From: Massariosphaeria phaeospora
Lineage: Eukaryota > Ascomycota > Dothideomycetes > Pleosporales
Direction: 5' to 3'
Length of the DNA: 64,000 nt
Assembly (NCBI GenBank): GCA_011032825.1
Contig: JAADJZ010000019.1
Location: forward strand, 733,173 to 797,172
This document shows, piece by piece, positions 21,467 through 31,975 of this stretch. Numbering within the stretch: the stretch's first letter is position 1; every line of letters starts with the position of its first letter. The notes below the pieces were generated by a model. That model ran no database searches, was not told the origin of the DNA, and saw only the letters and a list, made by a program, of their open reading frames with translations. The position numbers and the translations under genes are program-made.

Positions 21467-23329
21467 ACGTACCTCACGGGTTGGTGGATCACACGGGTTC
21501 GTGGATCACTTTTGCCAAGCCCCTACCAACTCTACCTATGCACGCGATGCCTCAACAACAACACTAGGTAGAGCCTTCTACAGAACGTCAGATGCAGACT
21601 GCCCTTCAGGCTCTTAAACAAGACGCAACACTCTCTTAGCAACGCGCTGCAGCTATCTACAACGTCGCTCAATTATTACTAAGCCGCCGACGCGCAGGAC
21701 AGACTCCACAAGCAGATTGCTAGCCTAAATCAAAGAATCTAACAAAGACTAAAGAGGGCGTAGTTATTGAGCATATACTTGAGCTTATTACGCGCGGATT
21801 TCCCTCTAGGCTCGCAGCTGTAGCTGATATAGCCAATTCCTTGCGCGCAGAGCGCAATCTAGGCCAAGTTAGCTTAAACTAGCCCAGTACGTGGGTTAAG
21901 AGCCGCCCTAAGTTTACAATAAAGTTCAATCGCAAGTACAATTACAAAAGAGCGCTCTGCGAAGATCTGAAAGTTATCCAGAGCTAGTTTAGCCTAGTAG
22001 CTAACATCAAAGCTAAGTACGGCATCTAGAAGAAGACACGTACAACTTTGACAAGACAGGCTTCATAATAGGCTAGATATTATCTAGAGCAGTTGTTACA
22101 GCTTTAGAGAAACAAGAACGGCTAAAGGCAATACAGCAAGGCAATAGAGAGTAGACAACAGTCATCCAAGGCATCAACGCAACAAAGTAGGCCATTCTAC
22201 TTTTTATTATCTTTAAGAGCTGCTATTACTTCTCTGCCTAGTACAAAGAAAAGGATCTGCTTTAAGACTAGGTTATTGCAGTCTCTAAGAACGGCTAGAC
22301 AACAAATAAGCTTAGCCTGCAGTAGTTAAAGCACTTTAATGAGCATACAAAGAAGAGAGTAGTTAGTGCCTACTAACTGCTCGCAATTGACGGCTATAAG
22401 AGCTATAACTCGCTCGCATTCCAGCAATACTGCAAAGAGAACAAGATTATTACTATCTGTATGCTTCTGCACTCATCGCACCTCCTGCAGCTTCTTAATG
22501 TAAGTTGTTTTGCCTCTCTGAAGAAGGCGTACGGGCGCCAAGCCGAAAATCTCATGCGCAACTAGATCACTCACATTACGAAACTTGAGTTTCTACTATG
22601 CTTTATACGCGCCTATAATGCAGCAATTACTTCTAGTAATATCCAAGAAGGGTTTCGAGGCGCTGGATTGGTTCCATTTAACCCAGAACGGGTCATAACA
22701 GCTCTTGACGTCCGGTTGCGTACTCTATTACTACTACTGTCTATCAACAACGAGCCCTAGCAGTCGCAAACCCTAAGCAATACCTTTAAACTAGGGTCGC
22801 AATCGACGCTTGTGAAAGCAAGAATTTAGAGGCATATAGATAGCTCACTGACGTCTATAGTAGAAGCCTTTAAGAAGGTCTCAAAGGGAGCAGCTATTAT
22901 CGCGCACAAGCTAGTGTTAGCGCAAAAAGAAATCGCAGAGCTTCGAGCAGCAAATAAGGCTGCTACGCGACGTAGATCGCATAAAAGAAAGCGGGTTCAG
23001 GCAGAAAGGACCTTGATAGTTGAGAATAGAGCTCGTCTAACTGCTCTAAAGGAGTTTGGAGCGCGTAGTAATAAGAAGAAGCCAAAAACGCAGGTGCGCG
23101 CTAAAGCAGGTGAACTATCTCAAAGGCGGTGTAAACAGTGCAGTTAGACCGGGCATAACGCACGTACGTGTAAGCAAGTAGCAAAAGTAAACTCTAAATA
23201 ATATCTTAGGTTAGATTGCTCTATATAGAGCTAAAGTAAGCTGTTTTGCGCTAGAATGGGGTGGTTTTGGTGGGGGCTTGGCAAAAGTGTTCGGCGAACC
23301 CGTGTGTTCGGCGAGCCCGTAAGGTACGT
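21467..23329 (+). mobile_element. Pogo-type DNA transposon, 1,863 bp
   Basis: Imperfect inverted repeats of ~65 bp (left ACGTACCTCACGGG; right inverted ACGTACCTTACGGG), each running into CACTTTTGCCAAGCCCC, with TA at both borders (21,465-21,466 and 23,330-23,331). One transposase gene spans most of the length. Size and layout match Fot1-class elements of ascomycetes. RIP damage is moderate. A truncated second copy follows immediately to the right. Confidence 0.9.
21547..23201 (+). pseudogene. Pogo-type transposase, RIP- and indel-damaged
   Basis: N-terminal psq/HTH region with AAAIYNVAQ..LSRRRAGQTP, then a CENP-B-like segment (ITRGFPSRLAAVADIANSL). The catalytic core includes YNFDKTGF (first Asp), NREWTTVIQGINA, LLAIDGYKSYNS (second Asp) and SSHLLQLL. 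The C-terminal zinc-knuckle-like motif RRCKQC..TGHNARTCKQ (about 23,128-23,180) is a hallmark of this branch. TAG codons stand where Trp is expected, and start and end are in different phases, so at least one indel is present. Confidence 0.85.
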
Positions 23330-23655
23330 TATTACCTACATTACGAAACTTAAGTTCTTACTATGCTTTATACGCGCCTATAATGCAGCAATTACTCTTA
23401 GTAATATCCAAAAAAAGTTTCGAGGCGCTGGATTGGTCCTATTTGACCTAGAACGGGTTATAATAGCCCTTGACGTTTAGTTGCGTACTTTATTACTACT
23501 ACTGCCTATTAATAACGAGCCCTAGCAGTCGCAAACCCTAAGCAATACTTTTGAATTTAGGTCGCAATCGACGCTTGTAAAGGCAAGAATTTAGAAGCAT
23601 GTAGATAGCTTACCGACGTCTATAGTAGAGGCCTTTAAGAAGGTTTCAAAAGAAG

Positions 23656-23876
23656 TGTAAGACTGCGTCTAATCGTAGGTTTGATAACACTTGAGATAGA
23701 TCAATAGTATGGTGATGAAGATAGTATATTCGTGTAAGAGAGACGAATCGCTGTCTTGGCAGCGATTCGGTGCGGGGTACCTTTAAAGGCCCCGCAAGGG
23801 ACTAGTCTAGCCCGTTATGGCCCGCAGTGGCCATCAATCGGAAGGAAACAAACACGTAAGGCTACCCGGCCTTACA
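23656..23876 (-). repeat. 3' LTR (left), not RIP-mutated
   Basis: 221 bp, same length as the right LTR. It contains a strong hairpin (CGAATCGCTG..CAGCGATTCG) and a GGCC-type palindrome at 23,819-23,832. Confidence 0.93.
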
Positions 23877-23894
23877 TTATCCCCCTCCTAAGGG
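23877..23894 (-). other. Polypurine tract of the gypsy element
   Basis: On the coding strand a purine run AGGAGGGGGATAA directly precedes the 3' LTR, the expected primer site for plus-strand DNA synthesis. Confidence 0.75.
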
Positions 23895-24350
23895 CTCGAA
23901 CGTCCCGTGAGCTAACCTCGTCCGAAATTCCCTAATAGAGGCCCATATGGGCCATTGTGAAGCAGAATAGCCCCCTAGGGCTCCATACCAATGCCTCGAA
24001 CCGGTGCGAACTCAGGTAAAGTTGAAGTGAAAAAGCGGTGAGGTTTTTCTCGGTGAGGCTGGCGGTGAGGTGTACTGCCGGCAGAATCCGGCGGATCTTC
24101 GGCCCAGCGGCGGGTGCCGCCTATGGTCCTCTTATGGCCCGTACTGGCCCTTTTTAACTCTCATTCTTACATCAACCTCGCCAAATCCCCGGATTTGAAG
24201 ATTGGTTGACGTTAGGATAGGTAAGTCGATCTGGGTCATAATAGGCCATTGTGGGGTGTTTGGTGGCTAACGATGTGACTATCAGTCCTTCTTCCGCATA
24301 TCAGCCCGCGTCAGCTTTTCCTCGGCCGCTTCGATTCTTCACTAGCCAAC

Positions 24351-25394
24351 ATGAACATCACCAGGGTCGGCAATGACATTCTGGACAATGGCGACTTCAC
24401 GGTGCACCCCTGCGCGCGTTGCGTTGCGTTCTGGGGCGATGGGGAGTACCGTTACCTAGGCCAGGTGGGATGCCGCATGCCTGTCGTCGACGACCTCAAC
24501 GAGCGTCTGTACCGGGAGTGGATCGTTAAGGACGACAAGGGCGGAGAGCATGGGTATCTGAAATGCTTCCGGTGTTTCAATACGAACCAAGACTGCTGTT
24601 CGGTGCGTATCTGGACTAGTTGGGGGCGTTATGAGCCATTCTAATCCTATATAAGGTACCAGAAGAGCTTCGGGATGAGTTGGAAGAAGTCGTGCTCGCT
24701 CTGAAGAGAGTTCGCGACAAGGGCCATTTCGTGGTCGTCCCCAACCCCGCTTACAGGCCTCTGTCCCCTGGCGCGCCTGAAACTGAGGAGGAGGTCCCTA
24801 AAACCCTTCGCCAGTTCAAAACGTACACCGACGATGAGGTAGAGCTTGCCATGATGAAGATGAGCAGGACCTGCAAGGACATCTCCAAAACGCTCAACAG
24901 GTATGTGTTCTGACTCCTTGGGGTGTGGCAAAGCGCTAATTTGGTGCCTAGTCGCCAATATGCCCCCCACAGCGCGCACCTCTACCTTCACAATGGATCC
25001 ACCAACCTTGATGAGGATCCCAATGCTGAGGTCAAGCCGAATGGTCGCGTCCGTACCGTCAAGGCCGCCGCCTCCCGGCAGGAGTATCTTAAGCGGTCGT
25101 TCGACCAGTCGGTGGCGGCGAGGCTCCAAGAGGACGTCGAGCAGGCCGATACTCCGCGTAAGAAGGTATGTTGGCCTATTATAGGCCACTATAACCCGTG
25201 TTGACATATCCTAGTCCAAGAAGGCCCGCGTTGTCATCGATCCGGCAGCTGAGAGGGATCGCGAGCGCGCCCGGCTCTCTGCGGACCTTGCCGACGCAAC
25301 TGCAAAGCGTGCGGTTGAGAAGGACAAGGTGCAGAAAGGTGTGCTCACGAAGAGGGTCAAGTCGCTTACGGCAAAGCTCATGAACTTCGGCTGA
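24351..25394 (+). CDS. Intact spliced gene carried antisense inside the gypsy element (296 aa, unknown function)
   Basis: Four exons (24,351-24,602; 24,656-24,900; 24,952-25,165; 25,215-25,394) join in frame through three short GT-AG introns (53, 51 and 49 bp). The N terminus has a Cys-rich patch, PCARCVAFWG, then a lone Cys, then LKCFRCFNTNQDCC (about residues 20-83), suggesting a zinc-binding module. The middle is acidic and the C-terminal third is a charged Lys/Glu/Arg segment (DRERARLSADLADATAKRA) likely to form a coiled coil. No known enzyme domain is seen. It lies on the strand opposite gag-pol, between integrase and the 3' LTR. It has no nonsense codon although pol carries many. Host-derived cargo or an accessory retroelement protein are both possible. 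Confidence 0.72.
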
Positions 25395-25738
25395 GGGGTT
25401 GTGGGTGGCTTGGTGGTTCCTAGCGTTGGATTGCGGCCTTTTGGGCCATTGTGGCGTCAAAGGCGGTCCTTTTGCTTGAATTGGTTTTCGAGCACGGCGT
25501 TGGCGTCTTAGGACTTCATTTCGGCGTAACGGGGGCTGATACCCGGTAGTCGGTGTGAGAGCGGTTCGCTCGGGGTAGCATAGTTATGCATACATCTCTA
25601 AAACCTACTTTGTTTTTCTTTGCCGTGAAGTGTGCCACACTGGCCTATAATAGTACAAAGTAGCTCTCTTGACGCCATGCCTCGCGACAGTGAAATGATA
25701 TATTATCTCTTTCGAAAAGGTTCGTGACTTAGAAAATC

Positions 25739-25784
<46 letters not shown>

Positions 25785-25833
25785 AAGATCTTGATGCCGA
25801 CTATGCGTTAAGTGGCAGAGTGAAACGTGTCAA
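25395..25833. other. Spacer between the antisense gene and the end of pol, with a poly(T) run
   Basis: Convergent 3' ends of the antisense gene and pol. It holds an uninterrupted run of 41 T at 25,743-25,783, which reads as poly(A) on the strand of the retrotransposon RNA. No coding potential seen. Confidence 0.7.
25743..25783 (-). repeat. 41-base poly(T) / poly(A) homopolymer
   Basis: An uninterrupted T run on the plus strand, about 50 bp beyond the stop of the chromodomain on the coding strand. The true length may differ because homopolymers are error-prone. Confidence 0.9.
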
Positions 25834-28800
25834 CTATCCCCCTTCTAAAGGCACATCGCCTGGGGTGCGTCTCTTATTTCTTTTGCCACGGATATTCTTT
25901 CTTTTCCAGAAATCGTTGAGTGCATTTGCACTTATATTCGGTCCGGGTTCCTAAGAGTTCTCATTGTCCGGGTATCCTTTTCATTTGACGAGGTACTCCT
26001 AGGTGCCGACCGAAGATTTCTTTCTATCAAGCACTTTCTCAACGTAGTACACGTCGTCCCTAAAGGTGCGCAAGGTATCTACCAAGGGCCCGCTTTGGGA
26101 GGGTATCGACCCTTTCTGGTTGTAAGGTTCCAACAGGGATACGTGAAAGACTGGATGGACACCTTTTAGTTTAGGAAGGTCCACTCGGTACGCGTTGGTG
26201 CCAATTTGGTCCACAATGGTGCCTGGCCCCACGTACTTCCAGTCAAGCTTCTTCTTTGGCCTAGTGGATTTCATGTGGCGGTTTGAAATTAGCACCTGGT
26301 TACCTTGCTTTAGCAAGATGTGCTTCCTACGCTTGTTAGAATACTTCTTCTGATAGGCGTTTGCGGCTTCAATCTTGCGCTGGCATTCGGCTTGGAGGGC
26401 AATCATGTAGGCTGCCATGCCTGTCCCCATGGACGACTGTCCGTCACCAAGGGGCATTCCGGGCCAATCTGGGGCCCTTGGAGACGCTCCGTGGTACGCT
26501 ACGAAAGGAGTGATTTTTGTAGTCGCGTGTTGGCTATCGTTGTACGCGAACTCCGCTACTAGCAGCCACACAGTCCAATCGTCCTGTTCGAGGCAACAGT
26601 AACATCGAAGGTACTGTTCTAGCGTTTGATTCTGTCTTTCGGTCTGACCATTCGTTTGAGGGTGATAAGCAGAAGAGAGAACGCTCATCGAGCTGAGATA
26701 GTGGCAGAAGCTGTCCTAGAACTTTGAGTTCATGATAGGACCTCGGTCTGAGATGACGTTCTTCGGGACGCCGTGAAGTCTTACGATTTCTCTTATCTAG
26801 ACCGTTGCAAGGTCCTTCGCCGTCCAGTCGGCGCGAGCTGGGATATAGTGGGCCATTTTAGTCAAGCGGTTCACTACAACGAGAATGGAGTCGTATACCT
26901 GCCCTATATACTTCGATGGTGGGAGTTCCGTGATGAAGTCCATCGTGACATCACACCACGGGCCATTAGGCGCCGGCAAAGGTATGAGGAGTCCGTAGGA
27001 ACTGTGTCTAGCCGCTACTGATCTGCGACACTTCAGACAGTCGTTGCAGTACTCCTCGACGTCTTTCTTCATCCCTTTCCACTCGTATCGGCGTCTAACC
27101 TTCTCTAAGGTTTTCTTGACGCCGAAGTGGCCAGCCATCGGGCTGTCATGACATTTCCAGAAGGCCTTTGCCTTCTCTTCCGTTGTATCGAGGTGGATCT
27201 TATCCGACTGCCTCGTCATAGCCGGTTCTGGTCCATTCTGGGCCACTGTGGGCCCTACTGGTCCAGACTCGTCTTCTGAGTCGAAGTCTGAGTCTGAGTT
27301 TGAGGAGTCCGCGGGATCGCCTGCTGGATTACCCGAGAGGACTTCATCCTCCGAGAGCCTGAGCTGGGGTGCTTGGGTTGGTTCTTCCCCAATGTGCATC
27401 TCCGGGTCCGAGGCTTTTATCTTCTTTAGAAGAGTTGGCAGGCTTGGTTCTTTTGCAGGTCGGCTGGCTGATCTTGTGATTGCCGCCACTAGGGCGGGCT
27501 TACTGTGGACACTACGGGTTATTAAAGCCCGTAATGGATCTACGTAGATTTCATTGCCTTTCTGCGCAGGAGCATGGGCTTCCTTCATGTAGTCTGGTCG
27601 TCGGGAGGGGCCATCGGCTGGATTTGTCTTTCCAGGTTGATGAATTATGACGAAGTTGTACTCTGTTAACCTTTCGTAAGCGCGAACTTGACGATAATTC
27701 AGAGTTTTCGTCTCTATAAACTATCGTAGGTTATTGTGGTCCGTATAGAGATTAAACGGGATATCCAGGAGAAAATGGCGGAAGTGTGACAGACTTTTGT
27801 CAATTGCTAACAGCTCTTTATTATGAGTATCGTAATTGTACTCCGCCTTGTCCATTTTCTGCGAGAAGAAACCGATTGGGCGCCAATGCGCACCTTTTTC
27901 GCCGTCTTCACCGTTAGGGACCTTTTGGCTTAGAATTCCACTAATAGCGTCTTTAGAGGCGTTAGTTTCGAGCTTTGTAAGCCGTCCTGCCTCATAATGG
28001 GCCAGAATAGGGACATCGAGAAAAGCACTCTTGAGTTTCCTGAACGCTTTCTCAGCTTTAGTCCTAAGGTTGATTCGCTAGCTTTTTTTTCTCCTTTGGG
28101 CGTGCCCGCTTCGGGCCGCTTCTGGCTTCTTCTAGGTTAGTTTGGTCAATGGTAGGGCAAGCTTGGAGAACCTAGCGATAAAGCGCCGATAATAGTTCAT
28201 AAAGCCTATAAATACTCGAATATCCCGAACTGTGTTCGGCATTGGCCACTCCTGGATCGTTCTGATCCGTTCTGGGTCTATCTTGACTCTTTCTGGGCAT
28301 ACAATGTAACCTAGGTACTCTGTCTGCCGTGTGTGCCACTCGCACTTACTAAGCTTCAAGTATAGCTTTGCTTTACGCAAACGTTGGAGGACTTCCTTGA
28401 CCTGGCCCACATGGGCCTCTTCTGTGTTAGAAAACACTAGAATGTCGTCAAGGTACACAATGCAGGTTACGTCAACTAACCCAGCGAGGGCTTGGTTAAT
28501 GTAGGCCTAGAATGCTGCAGGAGCATTCGTAAGACCGAATGGCATGACAAGGTACTCGAAATGACCATATCGAGTCCTAAAAGCTGTCTTCCATTCGTCT
28601 CCCTCCTTAATCCGGATCCTGTGATAGGCCTTACGGATGTCAAGCTTAGTGTAGACCTTCGCCTTAGCTAGCCTCTCCAAGGACTCTGCAATAAAGGGCA
28701 GAGGATGACGATTCTTAATCGTAATTTTGTTAAGGCCTCGATAGTCAACGCAAAGCCTTAAGGTGCCGTTTTTCTTCTTCGCGAAGAGAATTGGCGCACT

Positions 28801-29598
28801 AGCTGAGGACCTTGAGCGCCTTATCCATCTCCTATTGAGGTACTCGTCCACGTATTTGCGGAGATGCTTCAATTCCGCTGTCGACATGTTGTACAGAGGT
28901 TGATGCGAAAGAGTTGTACTAGGCTGGAGTTCGATCGCGAGATTCTGCTCCCCATGAGACGCTATCACTGACGAGCTATCAAAGCTCGCTACGTTTTGGT
29001 ACTCCTGATATTCAGGTCGCAAACTAGAGCCTTGCTCCTCTTGGTCGCCCGCCTTGGGGAGTGCACTGATCGAACAGACATAAAGCTCTGCATTAGGACT
29101 ATTCAAAGTCTGGGCAAACTCCGCCGCGTCTTCCATAGCTACTTTGGCATAGTTTGGTCTATTCAGGTCTTTTATGCCCCTAAAGAGCATGCGGCGACGC
29201 GGATAGTTTAACTTCGGCTGAAACTGATCTATCCAAGGGAGTCCGAGATACATCGGAGGCCCCTTGAGATCAGCTACTACGAAGGGGATCCTATGGGTCT
29301 GTACCTTGCTTCTAGAGTCTGTGATGCGGACTTCCGCTACAGTACAACCATAGACAGTGTAACCCGATCCACTTGGCGATATAGGGAGGATATTAGGGAT
29401 TGGTTCGAGTACCAGATCCTGTTCTTTCGCCACGACGGCCGAAAGAACATTAAGATGAGCTCCACCATCCACGATCGCTTTCAAGTCTCTCGAACTCTCA
29501 ATCTCCGCTGACGCGGTGAGGGACGTTGGGTTCTTGCTCGTCAGCATCTTACGAAGAGTGCCTACCTCCTTTGACTGTAACAAGTCGATATGGGCCAC
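25834..29598 (-). pseudogene. pol: gypsy pol: protease, reverse transcriptase, RNase H, integrase, chromodomain
   Basis: From the right, the protease region has [11 protein letters not shown], where the usual Asp-Ser/Thr-Gly reads Asp-Gly-Gly. The reverse transcriptase has [44 protein letters not shown] and the active site YLDDILVFS (near 28,430-28,458). RNase H follows (ETNASKDAISGILSQ, YNYDTHNKELLAI). The integrase has the zinc-binding HDSP..GHFG and C..C segment, then MDFI, SDRGP and GQTERQNQTLEQY with the three acidic residues. The end is a chromodomain (YVEKVLDRKK..EYLVK-stop-KGYP). Stops stand where Gln or Trp is expected, for example at 28,506 and within DLATV-stop-IREIV. The frame is open upstream of 29,598 and overlaps the end of gag in another phase, suggesting frameshifting or a fused polyprotein. 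Confidence 0.92.
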
Positions 29599-29609
29599 AA
29601 GGTAAGAGG

Positions 29610-30875
29610 CTAATTCCTTGAGCCCTTGCCTTTTCCCTTTCTCTTCTCAAAGTAGGCGTCCTTCTTTGCCTTGTCAGGGCAAGCAGGGACGAAATAGCCT
29701 GGTTTGTTACATGCGTAGCAAACCGGCTCGTTAGAGCCCTTGTCCTTCTTGTCATCGCTTCTCCTAGGTTTAAAGCGGCCGTTGCGTCCCTTTTTGTGCC
29801 GTTTGGCATCAGAATGAGTCGATCCATGTCCTGTTGGCGACGCGGCCCGCTTCTTGTCTTTCTCAGTCTTCCCTTGGATCTTACTATCCTGTTGGAGGTC
29901 ACGATAGATCCGATTAGCTTCTTGCTCCACTTGGTGGAGGGTAGTGCGACTCTGCAGCGGAAGGTAACGTAGTTGCTTCTTTACTTCTTCGAGAAGTGCC
30001 GCGGTGAAGTCCGCCGCCATGCTGAATAGGCTTGTTTGGTCGATCTCGGTCCAAAGAGGTTGAAGAAGTAGGAGTAGGTCGGAAGGAGTTTGAGATGGCT
30101 TCTGACGTAAAGCCTTGATAGAATCGTATGCCTGCTGCTTACGTTCCTCGGGAGTGCCTAGGGCACCCAACATTTGTTCTTTAAGCGATGCCCAAGTGGG
30201 GGACCATAGAGGGGATCGTATTCTCTTATGGATCTCATAGGTTTCCCAGAGCGTACGGAGGTTTTCGGTAACGTACGTTAACCCAAAAGAAACCTTTTGA
30301 GGTTCGCTGAAGAAGTCGGGGCTCTTTGTGTGGTAGCCTTCGCAATCGCGGACCCATCGGTTGTAGTCTGCGCGATCCTTCTTCGAATAGCGGTGCGGTG
30401 GCTCAGGGCGAGGCAAATTAACCCGGTCGGAGACGGTCCGGGCAGGTGCTGGCACGACTAGTTGCCCAATGGCCTTAGCAAGCGCCGTTTTGTCTCCGTC
30501 CTGGTATAGAGCCTTCAACGCCTTAAGGCGAATGAGTTCTGTACGGTCCTGCTCATTCTGCCACCAAGTCTTCAGCTTGTCGAGAGCCCGCTTCATAGGG
30601 GGGTTCGATGGTGCGTCGTTATCCTCATCGTTTGAGAGTGGGGTGTTGGGATCCCCTTCGGGGCGAACTAGGTCATTCTGGCCCAGTTCGGCGCTAGAAG
30701 CGCGACCACGCCCTGGAACGTCAGCACCATTACCAATCTGGACTTCTTCATTGGCATCCTCATCCTGTTCGGTCTCATCCACGACTGGAAGTCGGGGAGT
30801 GCCTGGCCGCACAATAGAACCCCTATCTAGGTGTCCTAGAGGCAACGTGGCTTGATTGTTAGATAGACCGGACAT
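29610..30875 (-). CDS. gag: gypsy gag polyprotein
   Basis: Open frame of 421 aa, the structural nucleocapsid/capsid protein of the retrotransposon. Residues ~160-330 match the gag capsid pattern ([45 protein letters not shown]). The C terminus is Lys/Arg-rich. The zinc knuckle reads [14 protein letters not shown], in which the His of C-x2-C-x4-H-x4-C is Tyr, a change a single C-to-T would cause. So gag is open but probably defective in RNA binding. It lies 51 bp inside the 5' LTR end and is followed by pol in a different phase. Confidence 0.88.
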   Translation of the reverse strand: MSGLSNNQATLPLGHLDRGSIVRPGTPRLPVVDETEQDEDANEEVQIGNGADVPGRGRASSAELGQNDLVRPEGDPNTPLSNDEDNDAPSNPPMKRALDKLKTWWQNEQDRTELIRLKALKALYQDGDKTALAKAIGQLVVPAPARTVSDRVNLPRPEPPHRYSKKDRADYNRWVRDCEGYHTKSPDFFSEPQKVSFGLTYVTENLRTLWETYEIHKRIRSPLWSPTWASLKEQMLGALGTPEERKQQAYDSIKALRQKPSQTPSDLLLLLQPLWTEIDQTSLFSMAADFTAALLEEVKKQLRYLPLQSRTTLHQVEQEANRIYRDLQQDSKIQGKTEKDKKRAASPTGHGSTHSDAKRHKKGRNGRFKPRRSDDKKDKGSNEPVCYACNKPGYFVPACPDKAKKDAYFEKRKGKGKGSRN

Positions 30876-30915
30876 TGTAGACGAGGTAATCGATCTATCG
30901 AAAGTATTTTAATAG

Positions 30916-30926
30916 AGCGATTCGAA
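30916..30926 (-). promoter_or_regulatory. Primer-binding site of the gypsy element, candidate self-priming type
   Basis: Directly next to the 5' LTR the RNA-sense sequence is TTCGAATCGCT, not a tRNA 3'-end complement. Nine bases (CGAATCGCT) are complementary to AGCGATTCG inside the LTR (31,015-31,023 on this LTR), about 35 nt after a TTTAAA box where transcription could begin. This is the arrangement known for Tf1/sushi-group chromoviruses. Confidence 0.55.
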
Positions 30927-31147
30927 TGTAAGACTGCGTCTAATCGTAGGTTTAATAACACTTGAAATAGATCAATAGTATAGTAATGAAGATAGTATAT
31001 TCGTGTAAAAGAAACGAATCGCTGTTTTAGCAGCGATTCGGTGCGAGGTACCTTTAAAAGCCTCGCAAGAAACTAGTCTAGCCCGTTATAGCCCGCAGTA
31101 GCTATTAATCGAAAGAAAACAAATACGTAAAGCTACTTGGTTTTACA
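30927..31147 (-). repeat. 5' LTR (right), RIP-mutated
   Basis: Same 221-bp length as the left LTR. By my hand alignment the two differ at about 25 positions, all of which are G-to-A or C-to-T in this copy. Confidence 0.93.
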
Positions 31148-31593
31148 AGAAGCAGCTATTATTGCGCACAAGCTAGTGTTAGCGCAAAAGAAAATCGCAA
31201 AGCTTTGAGCAGCAAATAAAGCTGCTACGCAACGTAGATCGCATAAAAGAAAGCAGATTTAGGTAGAAAAGACTTTAATAGTTGAGAATAAAGCTCGTCT
31301 AACTGCTCTAAAGGAGTTTAGAGCGCGTAGTAATAAAAAGAAGTTAAAAACGCAAGTGCGCGCTAAAGTAGGTAAACTATCTTAAAAGCAGTGTAAATAG
31401 TGCAATTAAACTAGGCATAATGCGCGTACGTGTAAGCAAGTAGTAAAAGTAAACTCTAAATAATATCGCGTATTGTATTGCTCTATACAGGGCCAAAGTA
31501 AGCTGTTTTGCGCTAGAATAGAGTAGTTTTGGTAGGAGCTTAGCAAAAGTAATCTACGAACTCGTGTAATTTACTAACTCGTAAAGTACGTTA

Positions 31594-31975
31594 GCGTAAA
31601 GTTCTTAACGTTAGATTAAGCTGTAATTTAGACTAGTTACTTAGTGCGCTGCTTTGCACTGTTGCTAGAATTTGCATTAAAATCGTGCACGTAGTTGTAG
31701 TGCTTAAAGTTAGAGTTACGCAGCTTAGTAAAGCAACGCAGTAAAAAAAAATGCAAGTATAATGTTACGCAACTGTAATACAAACAATAAACGTAGTTCG
31801 CGTAAGCAGCGCGTTTGCACTGTAAAAACAAAAAATAGATAAATTTGTAGCAAGTAGATAATATACGTAGTATTTACACAACTTGCAACTTGCACTTGCA
31901 CTTGCACTTGCACTAACGCTATAGCAAAAACAAACGTTAAGCTATAGTATTTTAAGTATTTTGCAGCGTACTTTA
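31594..31975 (+). repeat. Orphan copy of the telomere-linked helicase 5' region
   Basis: About 380 bp matching 37,047-37,430, the sequence in front of the helicase pseudogene, including the TTGCAC-type microsatellite (31,884-31,912) and the first decayed codons. It breaks off at about 31,975 against an unrelated transposase fragment. RIP-mutated throughout. Confidence 0.75.

Larger units (their letters stand above)
23656..31147 (-). mobile_element. Ty3/gypsy LTR retrotransposon with chromodomain, 7,492 bp
   Basis: Two 221-bp LTRs (23,656-23,876 and 30,927-31,147) begin TGTAAG and end CTTACA in both orientations. They are flanked by the 5-bp target duplication AGAAG (23,651-23,655 and 31,148-31,152). 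gag and pol run on the minus strand, so the right LTR is the 5' LTR. Domain order is gag, protease, reverse transcriptase, RNase H, integrase, chromodomain, which places it in the chromovirus branch. Between pol and the 3' LTR sits an additional ~2-kb segment with a gene on the opposite strand. pol is inactivated by Gln/Trp-to-stop changes. Confidence 0.95.
23332..31591 (+). mobile_element. Second pogo-type copy, 5'-truncated and split by a retrotransposon
   Basis: Two pieces, 23,332-23,655 and 31,148-31,591, match the 3' half of the transposon at 21,467-23,329 from the segment after its catalytic core to the right inverted repeat (ending ..GTACGT, then TA at 31,592-31,593). The gypsy element at 23,656-31,147 is inserted between them. 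The left piece starts exactly where the first copy ends, so the missing 5' half was lost by deletion or recombination. Both pieces are RIP-mutated, the right one more strongly. Confidence 0.82.

Noticed and set aside
25743..25783. A transcription terminator signalled by the T run
   Set aside because: RNA polymerase II genes do not end at T runs, and no Pol III gene lies upstream; a homopolymer insertion is more likely.
29610..30875. A viral-type or host capsid gene independent of the retrotransposon
   Set aside because: Position directly after the 5' LTR and primer site, order with pol, and the zinc-knuckle remnant show it is the gypsy gag.
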